A stretch of DNA of 64,000 nt from Rubellimicrobium sp. Its GTDB lineage: Bacteria > Pseudomonadota > Alphaproteobacteria > Rhodobacterales > Rhodobacteraceae. Of the stretch, positions 33,125-42,001 are shown one piece after another; position 1 is the first letter of the stretch, and each line of letters opens with the position of its first letter. The notes under the pieces were generated by a model. The model did not search any database and was not told where the DNA came from. It worked only from the letters and a program-made list of their open reading frames with translations. The DNA lies in assembly GCA_020852925.1 (NCBI GenBank), contig JADYZU010000028.1, positions 62,001-126,000 of the forward strand. The letters run 5' to 3'. The translations under genes and the position numbers were made by a program.

Positions 33125-33142
33125 GGGCGGGTCGCCCCGCCC
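33125..33142 (+). terminator. Hairpin after petR
   Basis: GGGCGGG (33125-33131) pairs with CCCGCCC (33136-33142), loop TCGC, about 70 bases after the petR stop. It is followed by TTCG rather than a T-tract. TATGAT at 33155-33160 may be a -10 element for the xseB operon, but no good -35 was found. Confidence 0.45.
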
Positions 33143-33216
33143 TTCGAAGGGGGCTATGATCCTGTGGCGCCGGGCCGGGCGGTGGCGGCGCATGTCGCGG
33201 AATTGATGGGGCGGAA

Positions 33217-33459
33217 ATGACCGAGAGACCGATCGAAAGCCTGAGCTTTGAAGAGGCGCTGAAGGAACTGGAGACGGTGGTCGGCCGGCTCGAACGCGGC
33301 GAGGTCGCGCTCGAGGAATCGATCGCGCTCTATGAACGCGGCGCCGCCCTGCGGGCGCGGTGCGAGGCGAAACTGGCCGAAGCCGAGGAGAAGGTGGCGA
33401 AAATCACCCTTTCCGCCGATGGCCGCCCGGTCGGGACCGAACCCCTTGACGCTGGCTGA
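33217..33459 (+). CDS. xseB: Exodeoxyribonuclease VII small subunit
   Basis: An 80-residue helical protein that joins XseA to form exonuclease VII, which degrades single-stranded DNA. The family core SFEEALKELETVVGRLERGE and LEESIALYERGAALR is complete, and length is normal. Gene order xseB-ispA-dxs is standard in many proteobacteria. xseA is not in the window. Confidence 0.95.
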   Translation: MTERPIESLSFEEALKELETVVGRLERGEVALEESIALYERGAALRARCEAKLAEAEEKVAKITLSADGRPVGTEPLDAG

Positions 33460-34303
33460 GTCGCTGACGGCCGCGCGCGCCGCGGTCGGGGACATGGTGG
33501 CGCAGCACCTGCGTGACGTCGATCTGCCGGTGGCGCAGGCGATGGCCTATGCGCTCTCGGGGGGCAAGTGCCTGCGCGGCTTTCTCGTGACCGAGGGCGC
33601 GCGCCTGCACGGGATCGCGCCTGCGGTCGCGGTCCATGCGGCGGCTGCGATCGAATGCATCCACGCCTACAGCCTGATCCATGACGACCTGCCCTGCATG
33701 GACGACGACGACCTTCGCCGCGGCCAGCCCACCGTGCACCGCAAATGGGACGAGGCCACGGCGGTTCTGGCCGGGGACGCGCTTCAGGCGCTGGCGTTCG
33801 AGCTGCTGTGCGGGGCGCAGACGCCCCATGCGCTGCGGCTTGTCGCCACACTGGCGACGGCGGCGGGGGTGCGCGGCATGGTCGGCGGACAGGCCATGGA
33901 CATCGCCGCCGAAAGCGCGCCGGTGCCGCTGACGCTCGAGCAGATCACCCGGCTTCAGGCCGGCAAGACCGGTGCCCTCATCATCTGGTCCGCGATGGCC
34001 GGGCCGGTGATGGCCGGAGATGATCCGGCGCCGCTGCGGGCCTATGGGCAGGCGCTCGGGCTGGCGTTCCAGATTGCCGACGACCTTCTCGATGTCGAGG
34101 GGGACGCGGGCACCATGGGCAAGGCCGCGCGCAAGGACGCCCGGGCCGGCAAGGCGACCTTCGTCTCGCTTCTGGGCGTCGCGGGCGCGCGGGCGCGGGC
34201 GCAGGAACTGGCCGATGCCGCCACAGCGGCCCTTGCGCCCTATGGCAAAAGGGGTGAAGGACTGGCCCGGCTTGCCCGTTTCGCGGTGACAAGGAAATAC
34301 TGA
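33446..34303 (+). CDS. ispA: Farnesyl/geranyl diphosphate synthase
   Basis: Cytoplasmic prenyltransferase making C10-C15 isoprenoid diphosphates from IPP and DMAPP. The first aspartate-rich motif is DDLPCMDDDDLRRG and the second is ADDLLD, with GGKCLRGFLV and GGQAMDIA between. A TTG at 33446, overlapping xseB by 14 bases, gives 285 residues and a normal N-terminus. An ATG at 33419 is possible but adds Arg/Pro-rich residues typical of reading through xseB in another frame. Followed by dxs after three bases. Confidence 0.9.
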   Translation: MTLAESLTAARAAVGDMVAQHLRDVDLPVAQAMAYALSGGKCLRGFLVTEGARLHGIAPAVAVHAAAAIECIHAYSLIHDDLPCMDDDDLRRGQPTVHRKWDEATAVLAGDALQALAFELLCGAQTPHALRLVATLATAAGVRGMVGGQAMDIAAESAPVPLTLEQITRLQAGKTGALIIWSAMAGPVMAGDDPAPLRAYGQALGLAFQIADDLLDVEGDAGTMGKAARKDARAGKATFVSLLGVAGARARAQELADAATAALAPYGKRGEGLARLARFAVTRKY

Positions 34304-34306
34304 CCC

Positions 34307-36232
34307 ATGACCGAACGCCCCGCGACCCCGCTTCTGGACCGGATCCATGGCCCCGCCGACCTCAGGACGCTGACGGACGTCGAACTTGTGCGCCTGGCGC
34401 AGGAGGTGCGGGCCGAGACAATTTCCGCGGTGTCGGAAACCGGCGGCCATCTGGGCGCAGGGCTGGGGGTGGTGGAACTCACCGTCGCGCTGCATGCGGT
34501 GTTCGAGGCGCCGAAGGACAAGATCATCTGGGACGTGGGCCATCAGTCCTATCCGCACAAGATCCTGACCGGCCGGCGCGACCGCATCCGCACCCTGCGG
34601 CAGAAGGACGGGCTGTCGGGCTTTACCAAGCGGGCCGAATCGCCCTTTGACCCGTTCGGCGCGGGGCATTCCTCGACCTCGATCTCGGCCGCGCTGGGCT
34701 TTGTCGTCGCCCGCGATCTGGGCGGCACCTGCGAGGGCGGAATCGGCGACGCCGTGGCGGTGATCGGCGATGGCGCCATTTCCGCCGGGATGGCCTATGA
34801 GGCGCTGAACAACGCCGGACATCTGGGGCGTCGGCTGTTCGTCATCCTCAACGACAACGAAATGTCGATCGCGCCCCCGGTCGGGGCGATGTCGGCCTAT
34901 CTGGCGCGGCTATACGGGCAGGGTTCGTTCCAGGATCTCAAGGCCGCGGCCAAGGGCGCGGTTTCCCTGCTGCCGCAACCGTTCCGCGATGGCGCGCGCC
35001 GGGCCAAGGACATGCTCAAGCACATGACCGTGGGCGGCACCCTGTTCGAGGAACTGGGGTTCTCCTATGTGGGGCCGATCGACGGGCACGACCTGCCGAC
35101 GCTGCTTGGCGTGCTGCGCGAGGTGCGGACGCGGGCCACCGGGCCGGTCCTCATCCATGCGATCACGACAAAGGGCAAGGGCTATGCCCCAGCCGAGGGC
35201 GCGCGCGACCGTGGCCATGCCACGAACCGGTTCGACGTGGCCACCGGCGCGCAGGTCAAGGCCCCCTCGAACGCCCCGAGCTACACCAATGTCTTTGCCG
35301 ATGCGCTGCTGTCGCATGCCACGCGCGATCCGCGCATCTGCGCCGTCACCGCCGCCATGCCCGACGGCACCGGCCTGTCCCGGTTCATGGAGCGTTACAC
35401 CAGCCGCTGTTTCGACGTGGGCATCGCCGAGCAACACGCCGTCACCTTTTCGGCCGCCCTTGCCGCCGGGGGGATGCGGCCCTTCTGCGCGATCTACTCG
35501 ACCTTCCTTCAGCGCGGCTATGACCAGATCGTGCATGACGTGGCGATCCAGCGCCTGCCGGTGCGCTTTGCCATCGACCGGGCCGGACTGGTGGGCGCGG
35601 ACGGCGCCACCCATGCCGGGGCCTATGACATCGCCTTTCTGGCCAACCTGCCCGGATTCACCGTCATGGCCGCCGCGGACGAGGCCGAACTGGTGCGCAT
35701 GGTGGCCACCGCCGCCGCGCATGACGAGGGGCCGATCGCCTTTCGCTTTCCGCGCGGCGAAGGGGTCGGGGTCGAGATCCCCGCCGACCCCGCGCCGCTC
35801 GAGATCGGCCGTGGCCGGGTGATGCAGGAAGGGTCGCGCGTCGCCCTGCTGTCGTTCGGCACCCGCCTGTCCGAAGTGATGCGCGCCGCCGAATCGCTTG
35901 GCCAGCGCGGGCTGAAACCCACCGTGGCCGATGCGCGCTTTGCCAAGCCGCTCGACCTCGATCTGATCCTGCGGCTGGCGCGCGGGCACGAGGCCCTCAT
36001 CACCGTCGAGGAAGGCGCGGTCGGCGGATTCGGCAGCCATGTCGCCCAGGCTCTGGCCGAAGCGGGGGTGTTCGACACCGGGCTCAAGTTCCGCTCGATG
36101 GTCCTGCCGGACATCTTCATCGACCAGGCCGGCCCGGCCCAGATGTATGCCACCGCCGGCCTGAACGCCGCGGATATCGAGGCGAAGGTTCTTGCGCTGC
36201 TGGGTGTGGCGCAGGTCGGGCTGCGCGCCTAG
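34307..36232 (+). CDS. dxs: 1-deoxy-D-xylulose-5-phosphate synthase
   Basis: Thiamine-diphosphate enzyme for the first step of the non-mevalonate isoprenoid pathway, joining pyruvate and glyceraldehyde 3-phosphate. It has 641 residues, normal for Dxs. Features are [16 protein letters not shown] near the front, [14 protein letters not shown], and the ThDP motif [18 protein letters not shown] with NDNEMSI. The transketolase-type second domain contains [18 protein letters not shown], and the C-terminal domain contains [19 protein letters not shown] [16 protein letters not shown]. Together with ispA it supplies precursors for quinones and carotenoids. Confidence 0.96.
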   Translation: MTERPATPLLDRIHGPADLRTLTDVELVRLAQEVRAETISAVSETGGHLGAGLGVVELTVALHAVFEAPKDKIIWDVGHQSYPHKILTGRRDRIRTLRQKDGLSGFTKRAESPFDPFGAGHSSTSISAALGFVVARDLGGTCEGGIGDAVAVIGDGAISAGMAYEALNNAGHLGRRLFVILNDNEMSIAPPVGAMSAYLARLYGQGSFQDLKAAAKGAVSLLPQPFRDGARRAKDMLKHMTVGGTLFEELGFSYVGPIDGHDLPTLLGVLREVRTRATGPVLIHAITTKGKGYAPAEGARDRGHATNRFDVATGAQVKAPSNAPSYTNVFADALLSHATRDPRICAVTAAMPDGTGLSRFMERYTSRCFDVGIAEQHAVTFSAALAAGGMRPFCAIYSTFLQRGYDQIVHDVAIQRLPVRFAIDRAGLVGADGATHAGAYDIAFLANLPGFTVMAAADEAELVRMVATAAAHDEGPIAFRFPRGEGVGVEIPADPAPLEIGRGRVMQEGSRVALLSFGTRLSEVMRAAESLGQRGLKPTVADARFAKPLDLDLILRLARGHEALITVEEGAVGGFGSHVAQALAEAGVFDTGLKFRSMVLPDIFIDQAGPAQMYATAGLNAADIEAKVLALLGVAQVGLRA

Positions 36233-36322
36233 GGCACCGATCCGTCCCGCCCTGCACCGCAACCCGGCCCAACCCGGCCCGGCGGGATCGCGCCGCAGAT
36301 GCAATGACATGGGGGATGGTTG

Positions 36323-36399
36323 GTCGGAGTGAGAGGATTCGAACCTCCGACCCCCTGCTCCCGAAGCAGGTGCGCTACCAGGCTGCGCTACACTCCGAC
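36323..36399 (-). tRNA. tRNA-Pro (anticodon CGG)
   Basis: On the minus strand the acceptor CGGAGTG (from 36399) pairs with CACTCCG near the 3' end, followed by A and an encoded CCA at 36325-36323. The D-loop holds AGCCTGGTAGC, the anticodon stem CCTGC/GCAGG encloses TTCGGGA with anticodon CGG, and the T-arm has GGTTCGAATCC. It reads proline codon CCG. The 90 bases between dxs and this gene hold only GC-rich inverted repeats. No integrase or att-like duplication lies beside it. Confidence 0.97.
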
Positions 36400-36450
36400 T
36401 GGGGGGCAGGTATCGCCCCGTCGGGGGATTTGCAAGGGGTCATTCGCGGC

Positions 36451-37413
36451 TCATTCGCCTTCGCTGTGGCGCTGTGCGAACCGCAGCAGAAGCGAGGTGC
36501 GCGGCGCCGAGGGGGATTCGGGACGGGCCCGGGCATGCAGCGCCGGCCGATGCGCCGAAGCATCGGTCCGCCCCTCGCGCAGCACGATGTAAAGGCCCGA
36601 GGCGATGATGACCCCGGCGCCGATCACGGTCATGCGGTCGGGGGTCTCGCTGAAGATGAACAGGCCAAAGACCGCAGCCCAGATGATCTGCGAATACTGC
36701 ATCGGCGCGACGATCACCGCCTCGCCCGCGCGATAGGCGCGGATGAGGATGAGGCCCCCCGTCCAGCCCAGCACCGACATCAGCGCCAGAAGCCCCAGAT
36801 GCGTGACCGGCATCGGCACATAGACGAACGGCAGCGCCACCGCCATGATCGCAAGGTTCGCGAGCATCGGATAGAGCAGCAGCACCACCGGCCGTTCGTC
36901 CTGGCTGATCTTGCGCATGACGATCGCCGAAAAGGCCCCGCTTGCCGCCGCCAGCAGCGCGGCGAAGTGGCCGGCGCTCAGCGCGGCCTGGCCGGGGCGG
37001 ATGACGATGATCACCCCCACCAGCCCGGCCAGAACCGCAAGCCAGCGGCGCACCCTGACCCGTTCACCCAGAAGCGGGATCGCCAGCACCGTGACCAGGA
37101 GCGGCGTGGCAAAGACGATGGCATAGGCCTGCGCCATCGGCAGCGTGGTAAAGGCGTAGAAGCCGGAAATGCCCGAGATCACCGCCGCCGCGGTACGCAC
37201 CGCCACCCAGCCCGGATGCGCGGGCATGAGGGTGCCGGGTCGCGCGTCGCCCATGATGGTGAGCACGGCCAGCGGAAACGACAGCAGCACCGAAAAGAAG
37301 ATGAGCTGGACGGTCGAATAGTCGGCGCCGAGGAATTTCACCACCGCGTCATGCGTTGCATAGACGCCGAACGATACCAGGGCGAGCAGCGCGCCCTTCG
37401 CATTGGAACCCAT
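36451..37413 (-). CDS. DMT-superfamily (EamA) permease
   Basis: Inner-membrane transporter of 320 residues with about ten hydrophobic helices in two EamA repeats. The first runs from GALLALVSFGVYATHDAVVK to the helix ending VIIVI at about residue 135, and the second from HFAALLAAASGAFSAIVMRK to VIGAGVIIASGLYIVL. The last 35 residues are hydrophilic and Arg/Pro-rich. Such proteins export or import amino acids, drugs or metabolites; substrate unknown. It stands between tRNA-Pro and leuB, with about 116 bases to leuB and no clear link to either. Confidence 0.88.
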   Translation of the reverse strand: MGSNAKGALLALVSFGVYATHDAVVKFLGADYSTVQLIFFSVLLSFPLAVLTIMGDARPGTLMPAHPGWVAVRTAAAVISGISGFYAFTTLPMAQAYAIVFATPLLVTVLAIPLLGERVRVRRWLAVLAGLVGVIIVIRPGQAALSAGHFAALLAAASGAFSAIVMRKISQDERPVVLLLYPMLANLAIMAVALPFVYVPMPVTHLGLLALMSVLGWTGGLILIRAYRAGEAVIVAPMQYSQIIWAAVFGLFIFSETPDRMTVIGAGVIIASGLYIVLREGRTDASAHRPALHARARPESPSAPRTSLLLRFAQRHSEGE

Positions 37414-37529
37414 TGCCCAGAGCCTCGCATCCGCCCTGAAACGGCGGAATTACGGTGTTCGCGTTGGAATGGGCCAATCGGACGGCCACGTCAATGGCCG
37501 CCCCGGACCGACCCCCTCGACCGGCCCCC

Positions 37530-38636
37530 TCAGAGGTCCGCGTCCATCGCCGCAAGGATCGCGTCGCCCATGGCCGAGGTCGAGACCGGCACCCCGCCGT
37601 CCGGCCCCATGAGATCGGCGGTGCGCAGTCCGTCGGCCAGCACCTTCTCGACCGCGCGTTCGACACGCGCCGCCTCGTCGCCAAGGTCGAAGGAGTAGCG
37701 CAGCGCCATGGCAAAGCTCAGGATGCAGGCGATCGGATTGGCCTTGCCCTGCCCGGCGATGTCGGGGGCCGAACCGTGGACAGGTTCATAGAGCGCCTTG
37801 GGCCGGCCGTTCGCCATCGGCGCGCCAAGGCTGGCCGAGGGCAGCATGCCAAGGCTTCCGGTCAGCATCGCCGCCAGATCCGACAGCAGGTCGCCGAACA
37901 GGTTGTCGGTCACGATCACGTCGAACTGCTTGGGCCAGCGCGTCAACTGCATCGCGCCCGCGTCGGCATACATGTGCGACAATTCGACATCCGGATATTC
38001 GCGGTCGTGCACCTCCTGCACCACCTGCCGCCACAGCACGCCCGACTCCATCACATTGGCCTTCTCCATCGAGCAGACCTTGCCCGCGCGCTTGCGCGCC
38101 AGTTCGAAGGCCGACCGCGCCACTCGGGCGATCTCGCCTTCGGTATAGCGCTGGGTGTTGATGCCCACCCGTTCGTTGCCTTCGGTGAAGATGCCGCGCG
38201 GTTCGCCGAAATAGACGCCCGAGGTGAGTTCGCGCACGATCATGATGTCGAGGCCGGCCACCACGTCGCGCTTCAGCGACGAAAAATCCGCCAGCGCGTC
38301 AAAGCATTGCGCGGGGCGCAGGTTGGCGTAGAGGTCCATCTCCTTGCGCAGGCGCAGCAGGCCGCGCTCGGGCTTCACGCTGAAATCGAGGCTGTCGTAT
38401 CTCGGCCCGCCCACGGCCCCCAGCAGCACCGCATCCACCGCCTGCGCGCGCGCCATCGTCGCATCGGTCAAGGGCGTGCCATGCGCGTCAAAGGCACAGC
38501 CGCCGACCAGATCCTCGCTCAGGTCAAAGGCGATGCCGCGCCGGTCGCCCAGCCAGCGGATCACCTTCTTCACCTCGGCCATGACCTCGGGGCCGATGCC
38601 GTCGCCGGCAAGGATCAGGATGGACGGATTTGCCAC
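37530..38636 (-). CDS. leuB: 3-isopropylmalate dehydrogenase
   Basis: Oxidative decarboxylation of 3-isopropylmalate in leucine synthesis. It has 368 residues. Motifs are [15 protein letters not shown] at the N-terminus, [32 protein letters not shown] substrate Arg cluster (seen as [13 protein letters not shown]), the catalytic Lys/Tyr/Asp positions in EKANVM and [15 protein letters not shown], and [19 protein letters not shown]. LeuC/LeuD are not in the window. It faces arfB's end, both on the minus strand with 65 bases between. Confidence 0.96.
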   Translation of the reverse strand: MANPSILILAGDGIGPEVMAEVKKVIRWLGDRRGIAFDLSEDLVGGCAFDAHGTPLTDATMARAQAVDAVLLGAVGGPRYDSLDFSVKPERGLLRLRKEMDLYANLRPAQCFDALADFSSLKRDVVAGLDIMIVRELTSGVYFGEPRGIFTEGNERVGINTQRYTEGEIARVARSAFELARKRAGKVCSMEKANVMESGVLWRQVVQEVHDREYPDVELSHMYADAGAMQLTRWPKQFDVIVTDNLFGDLLSDLAAMLTGSLGMLPSASLGAPMANGRPKALYEPVHGSAPDIAGQGKANPIACILSFAMALRYSFDLGDEAARVERAVEKVLADGLRTADLMGPDGGVPVSTSAMGDAILAAMDADL

Positions 38637-38701
38637 GGCGGGACTCCCATTTCGCGCTGCTGCGGCGGGGCCTAGCCAATGCCCGACCCCCGGTCAAGAA
38701 G

Positions 38702-39121
38702 CTACTCCTCGCCCTGATCGGCCCGGCCGTCCTTGATTGTCGCGCGGGCGCGTTTCGCGGCCAGCCGCCGCTCGACCGAGGCGCGCGTGGGCCGGGTCGC
38801 CACCCGGCGCCTTGGCACGACCAGCGCCGCCCGGATGAGCGCGGCCAGACGTTCGCGCGCGATCTCGCGGTTCTGCGCCTGGCTGCGGGTATCCTGCACG
38901 AACAGGACGATCGCCCCTTCGGTGGTCCAGCGCGAACCGGCCAGCCGGCGCAGCCGTGCCTTCACCGCCTCGGTCAGCGCGGGCGAGCGCGCCGCCTCGA
39001 ACCGCAATTCGACGGCGGAGGCGACCTTGTTCACGTTCTGCCCGCCCGGCCCCTGGGCGCGGACGAACTGTTCGACCAGTTCCCAGTCGGCAATGGCGAT
39101 GTCGTCGGTGATGCGCAGCAT
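38702..39121 (-). CDS. arfB: Alternative ribosome-rescue factor B (peptidyl-tRNA hydrolase, GGQ)
   Basis: Releases peptides from ribosomes stalled on non-stop mRNA. It has 139 residues. The ATG at 39121 gives MLRITDDIAI; a longer in-frame start adds unrelated residues. The catalytic GGQ is at residues 26-28 in AQGPGGQNVNKV. The basic C-terminal tail (RRRVATRPTRASVERRLAAK, then RARATIKDG) is the part that enters the empty mRNA channel, and it distinguishes ArfB from release factors. Normal length for the family. Confidence 0.94.
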   Translation of the reverse strand: MLRITDDIAIADWELVEQFVRAQGPGGQNVNKVASAVELRFEAARSPALTEAVKARLRRLAGSRWTTEGAIVLFVQDTRSQAQNREIARERLAALIRAALVVPRRRVATRPTRASVERRLAAKRARATIKDGRADQGEE

Positions 39122-39189
39122 GGTTCCTTGACCGGCTCGGGGCGGGCGCCCATCCTGCACCGGATCGTGGCCAAAGGCGAGGGCGGGAC

Positions 39190-41037
39190 ATGCGTATCGG
39201 TCAGGCGATCCTTCCCGCGCTGGCGGCGCCTGGCGTGGCCGCCTGCCTGTGGCGCGGGGACTCGGTCACGCTGCTGGGGTTCACCTGCGCGGTCCTGATC
39301 CTTGCGCTGTGCATCTGGCTGGTGGCGGGGGTCATTTCGGCGGCGGTGGCGCTGCACAACATGCGCATCGTCACCAGGGGCTCGGTCCTGCGGCTGTTCC
39401 TGAGCGGGCACCTGTGGCGCCTGATCGTGGCGCTGCCGCTGGCGCTGTGGTCGGCGGTCTGGATCGCGGTCTCGATCATCGCGGACCCGTGGCGCACCCT
39501 TGCGGGAGCGGCCCTGATCGCCGGACTTGTGCCGGGCGTCGCGCTTGCGTCGCGCGGGCTGTTCGGCAGCCATGTGATCGCCGAACAGCGCCTGCGCGTC
39601 ACGCTGCCCTTTGCCATTGCCGTGGCGGGCGCGCTGGCGCTCGGGGCCTCGCTCCTGCTGCCGAATGCCCCGCCGGCCTCGCTTGCCGAAGGGGTCGCCC
39701 GTGCCGTGCGCTATACCGGGCCGAGTGCGCTTCTGGGGCAGGTGTTCGATCTATACGCAGTGTCGGCCGGGGTGACGGACCTGTGGCGCGGCACGGGCTG
39801 GCGGTCGCTGTTCCTGGGCCTCCTGATCGAGGGATCGCTGTGGTTCGGCCTGGCCTCGGCCCTTGCGCTGCTGCTGGTGCCGGTGCGCGATCTGGCGCGG
39901 GTGCTGCGGCCGGGTGGCGGCGTGGGCGTGATCGGCTGGGCGCTGGCCGGGGCGGCGCTGGCGGCGGTGGCGCTGGTGCTGTTCGAGGGCGTCGCCCGGT
40001 TCGAGGACCGGGTGCGGATCGAGGCGCGGGTGCAGGTGGATACGCTTGCCGTGCCGGGGCCGGGTGCAGGGTCGGGCGCGGTTGTCGCGCCACTTCCCGA
40101 TCTCGCGCCCGAAACCGGCATGCCGCCCGCGCTGTTGCCCAGCGCGATCCGCGAACGGATCGAGCGCGAGCAGATCGGAGACCTGCTCTGCCCGCCGGGC
40201 ACCGCCGAATGGATCGCCGCCGCGCGGGCGCGGGCGCAGGCCGTTGTGGCCATGCATGAAGGTGACATCACCGCCGCCGCCCAGGCCGGATTCGACCGGA
40301 TGCGCGCCGGGGTGCCCGGGTTTCTTGATGCCTATTACAGCCTGACGGCCGAATACCTGCGCACTCTGAACCTGTTGACCGGCAATGCCGAGGGGCATCT
40401 TCAGGGGATTCTTGCCGAGCATCTGGACAGTGCCGCCGCCTTTGGCGCCCTTCAGGAGGCGCTGACCGGGCTGGAGACCACGCGGGCCACCCTGCTGGCG
40501 ATGCAGGAGGAGGAGCGCGCGCGCCTGGCCGGATGCGACAGCGTGCTGCCGCGCGACGACGGCGAAGCCGTGATCACGCTGGTCCTGCCCGCCACCGCGC
40601 CGGGCCTGCCCCTCCCGCCCGAAGGCGCGGCGTTCGAGCGCCGTCTTGCCACCGCCGGATTCGCCGGGATCGCGGGCGGGATCGGCGGGGCGGTCATCGG
40701 CAGCGTCGGGGCCAAGCTGGTGCTGGCGCCGCTGTTCAAGACCGCGGCATCGGCGCTGGTGAAGCTGGCCGGGGGGCGGCTGGCGGCGGCGCTGGCCGGG
40801 GCCGGGACCGGGGCCCTTGCCGGGGGCGGCGCCGGCAGCGTCATTCCCGGCGCGGGCACTGCGGTGGGCGCCTTCGTCGGCGGGGCGATCGGGTTCATCG
40901 GCGCCTGGATCGGCACCGACTATCTTCTGCTGCGCCTCGACGAAGCGGTGTCGCGCGCCGATTTCGAGGCCGAGATCCTGTCTGCCATCGACGCGACCGA
41001 GGCCGAATTCATCGCCGCGCTGACCGGTGTCCGCTGA
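39190..41037 (+). CDS. Large membrane protein of unknown function with glycine-zipper C-terminus
   Basis: A 615-residue protein I cannot assign. The first 270 residues carry about six hydrophobic helices, for example LLGFTCAVLILALCIWLVAG and VIGWALAGAALAAVALVLF. A long soluble middle part (about 280-470), probably helical and exposed on one side, has a cysteine in GDLLCPPGTAEW and another in RLAGCDSVLP. The last 140 residues contain dense glycine-zipper helices (IAGGIGGAVIGSVGAKLVL, then GTGALAGGGAGSV and AFVGGAIGFIGAW), ending in a short acidic tail. Zippers of this kind suggest helix packing or oligomers in a membrane. Start ATG follows GGGCGGGAC. No operon partner. Confidence 0.75.
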   Translation: MRIGQAILPALAAPGVAACLWRGDSVTLLGFTCAVLILALCIWLVAGVISAAVALHNMRIVTRGSVLRLFLSGHLWRLIVALPLALWSAVWIAVSIIADPWRTLAGAALIAGLVPGVALASRGLFGSHVIAEQRLRVTLPFAIAVAGALALGASLLLPNAPPASLAEGVARAVRYTGPSALLGQVFDLYAVSAGVTDLWRGTGWRSLFLGLLIEGSLWFGLASALALLLVPVRDLARVLRPGGGVGVIGWALAGAALAAVALVLFEGVARFEDRVRIEARVQVDTLAVPGPGAGSGAVVAPLPDLAPETGMPPALLPSAIRERIEREQIGDLLCPPGTAEWIAAARARAQAVVAMHEGDITAAAQAGFDRMRAGVPGFLDAYYSLTAEYLRTLNLLTGNAEGHLQGILAEHLDSAAAFGALQEALTGLETTRATLLAMQEEERARLAGCDSVLPRDDGEAVITLVLPATAPGLPLPPEGAAFERRLATAGFAGIAGGIGGAVIGSVGAKLVLAPLFKTAASALVKLAGGRLAAALAGAGTGALAGGGAGSVIPGAGTAVGAFVGGAIGFIGAWIGTDYLLLRLDEAVSRADFEAEILSAIDATEAEFIAALTGVR

Positions 41038-41043
41038 GGGACG

Positions 41044-41071
41044 AAAAGGGCCGCACCTTGCGATGCGACCC
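41044..41071 (-). terminator. Intrinsic terminator of the candidate small RNA
   Basis: On the minus strand GGGTCGCATC pairs with GGTGCGGCCC, loop GCAA, followed by TTTT. Two pairs are G-U wobbles on this strand but would be C-A mismatches on the plus strand. This means the hairpin was kept for minus-strand RNA and not for the gene ending at 41037. Confidence 0.8.
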
Positions 41072-41212
41072 TTCGAAAGCTCAGGAGGTGGAATCGGTTA
41101 GACGTGTCCACCCGGAGGTTGGGAACCCGAGGGCTGCCTCAGGTGCGCGACCTCCCGGCTGTCCCGACACCTTTCTCCAATGACTTTCTCGACACTGGAT
41201 CACCTCCTTTCG
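41045..41212 (-). ncRNA. Candidate structured small RNA with a 16S-tail-complementary 5' end
   Basis: The minus-strand transcript would begin near CGAAAGGAGGTGATCCAG, the exact complement of the last bases of 16S rRNA; the plus strand here (41195-41211) reads CTGGATCACCTCCTTTC. Its 5' CGAAAG and GAGGTG can pair with 3' CACCTC (41085-41090) and CTTTCG (41074-41079), separated by a five-base bulge. This closes a domain that includes GTGTC/GACAC and AGGT/ACCT inner pairings. A strong intrinsic terminator ends it. The ribosome-binding sequence would be hidden in the closing stem, so it may be a small RNA or a regulated leader with tiny ORFs (41139-41195 or 41081-41203). I do not recognise the family with certainty. 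Confidence 0.5.
41139..41195 (-). CDS. Possible 18-residue small ORF with a perfect Shine-Dalgarno
   Basis: GTG at 41195 lies seven bases after GGAGG in a fully 16S-complementary AAAGGAGGTGATCCA. The encoded peptide is MSRKSLEKGVGTAGRSRT. A second frame starting at a GTG inside the same ribosome-binding sequence (41203 down to 41081) would give 40 residues. Either could be a real micropeptide or an incidental frame inside a structured RNA. Confidence 0.3.
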   Translation of the reverse strand: MSRKSLEKGVGTAGRSRT

Positions 41213-41255
41213 ATGGGTTGCAGATGCGGCCACCGTGGCATGCCCGGGGTTAAAG

Positions 41256-41903
41256 TCAAATGAATTTCCCGCCGGCCGCCCGCATCCGGAACGCGCGCGC
41301 CACCATGAGGCGGAACGGCACCAGTGCCACCAGCGCGATCCCGAGTTTCACCCCCAGATCCGCCAGCCCGAGCGACACCCACATCGGCGCCTGCGGCCCG
41401 AATGCCAGCAGCGGGGCCCCCTCTTGGGCCCAGACCACCGCCTCGCGCGCGGCAAGGGGAAACAGCGGGGCGAGCGTGGCCGAGAACGCGGTCGAGAAGA
41501 ACACCGCCGTGTCCACCACCGAACTTGCCGCCGAGGCGACAAGCGGCGCGATCCACCACGACCGCCCCCGCAGCCGGTTGAACACGAGGATGTCAAAGCT
41601 TTGCGCCGCAAGGAAGGCCGCCGCCGATCCCACGGCGATGCGCAGGCTGACCGCCGGGCCGGATTCGAGCATCACCTGCGTGCCGATCAGCGAACAGGCG
41701 ATCCCGGTGGCAAAGCCGGCCAGCACCACGCGCCGCGCGGCCGCGGTGCCGTGCAGGCGGTTCACGATCTCGGTCACGAGAAAGGCGAAGGGATAGGTGA
41801 AGGCCCCCCAGGTCAGCAGCCCGTCAAGCAGCAGGAACTGCACGAGGACGTTCGACGCCACGACGATCACGGTCATGGCAAGGATGCCGGGCAGAAGGCG
41901 CAT
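41256..41903 (-). CDS. Queuosine precursor transporter (YhhQ/VUT family)
   Basis: Inner-membrane transporter of 215 residues with about six helices. Typical family features are the helix ending in WGAFTYPFAFLVTEIVNRLHG, where TYP and the Glu/Asn pair are conserved, AAQSFDILVFNRLRG, and SSVVDTAVFFSTAFS. YhhQ-type proteins import preQ0/preQ1, precursors of the modified tRNA base queuosine. Length is normal. Its 3' end abuts the candidate small RNA on the same strand, so that RNA could be processed from this message. Confidence 0.9.
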   Translation of the reverse strand: MRLLPGILAMTVIVVASNVLVQFLLLDGLLTWGAFTYPFAFLVTEIVNRLHGTAAARRVVLAGFATGIACSLIGTQVMLESGPAVSLRIAVGSAAAFLAAQSFDILVFNRLRGRSWWIAPLVASAASSVVDTAVFFSTAFSATLAPLFPLAAREAVVWAQEGAPLLAFGPQAPMWVSLGLADLGVKLGIALVALVPFRLMVARAFRMRAAGGKFI

Positions 41904-42001
41904 GGTTCAGGTCCGTTTTGGCAAGGTTGCGGCAACTTGGCCCGACCATGGCCGAAAAGGCCAAGGGGGGCGCGCCCGCTTACGCCCTGCCGCGGCCCGG
42001 G

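Noticed and set aside
36323..36399. tRNA-Pro as an integration site for a mobile element
   Set aside because: No integrase, no duplicated tRNA end and no change in base composition on either side.
41195..41211. Possible fragment of a 16S rRNA gene
   Set aside because: Only 17 bases match the 16S end. The flanks are unrelated, no ITS or tRNA follows, and the minus-strand structure explains the sequence better.
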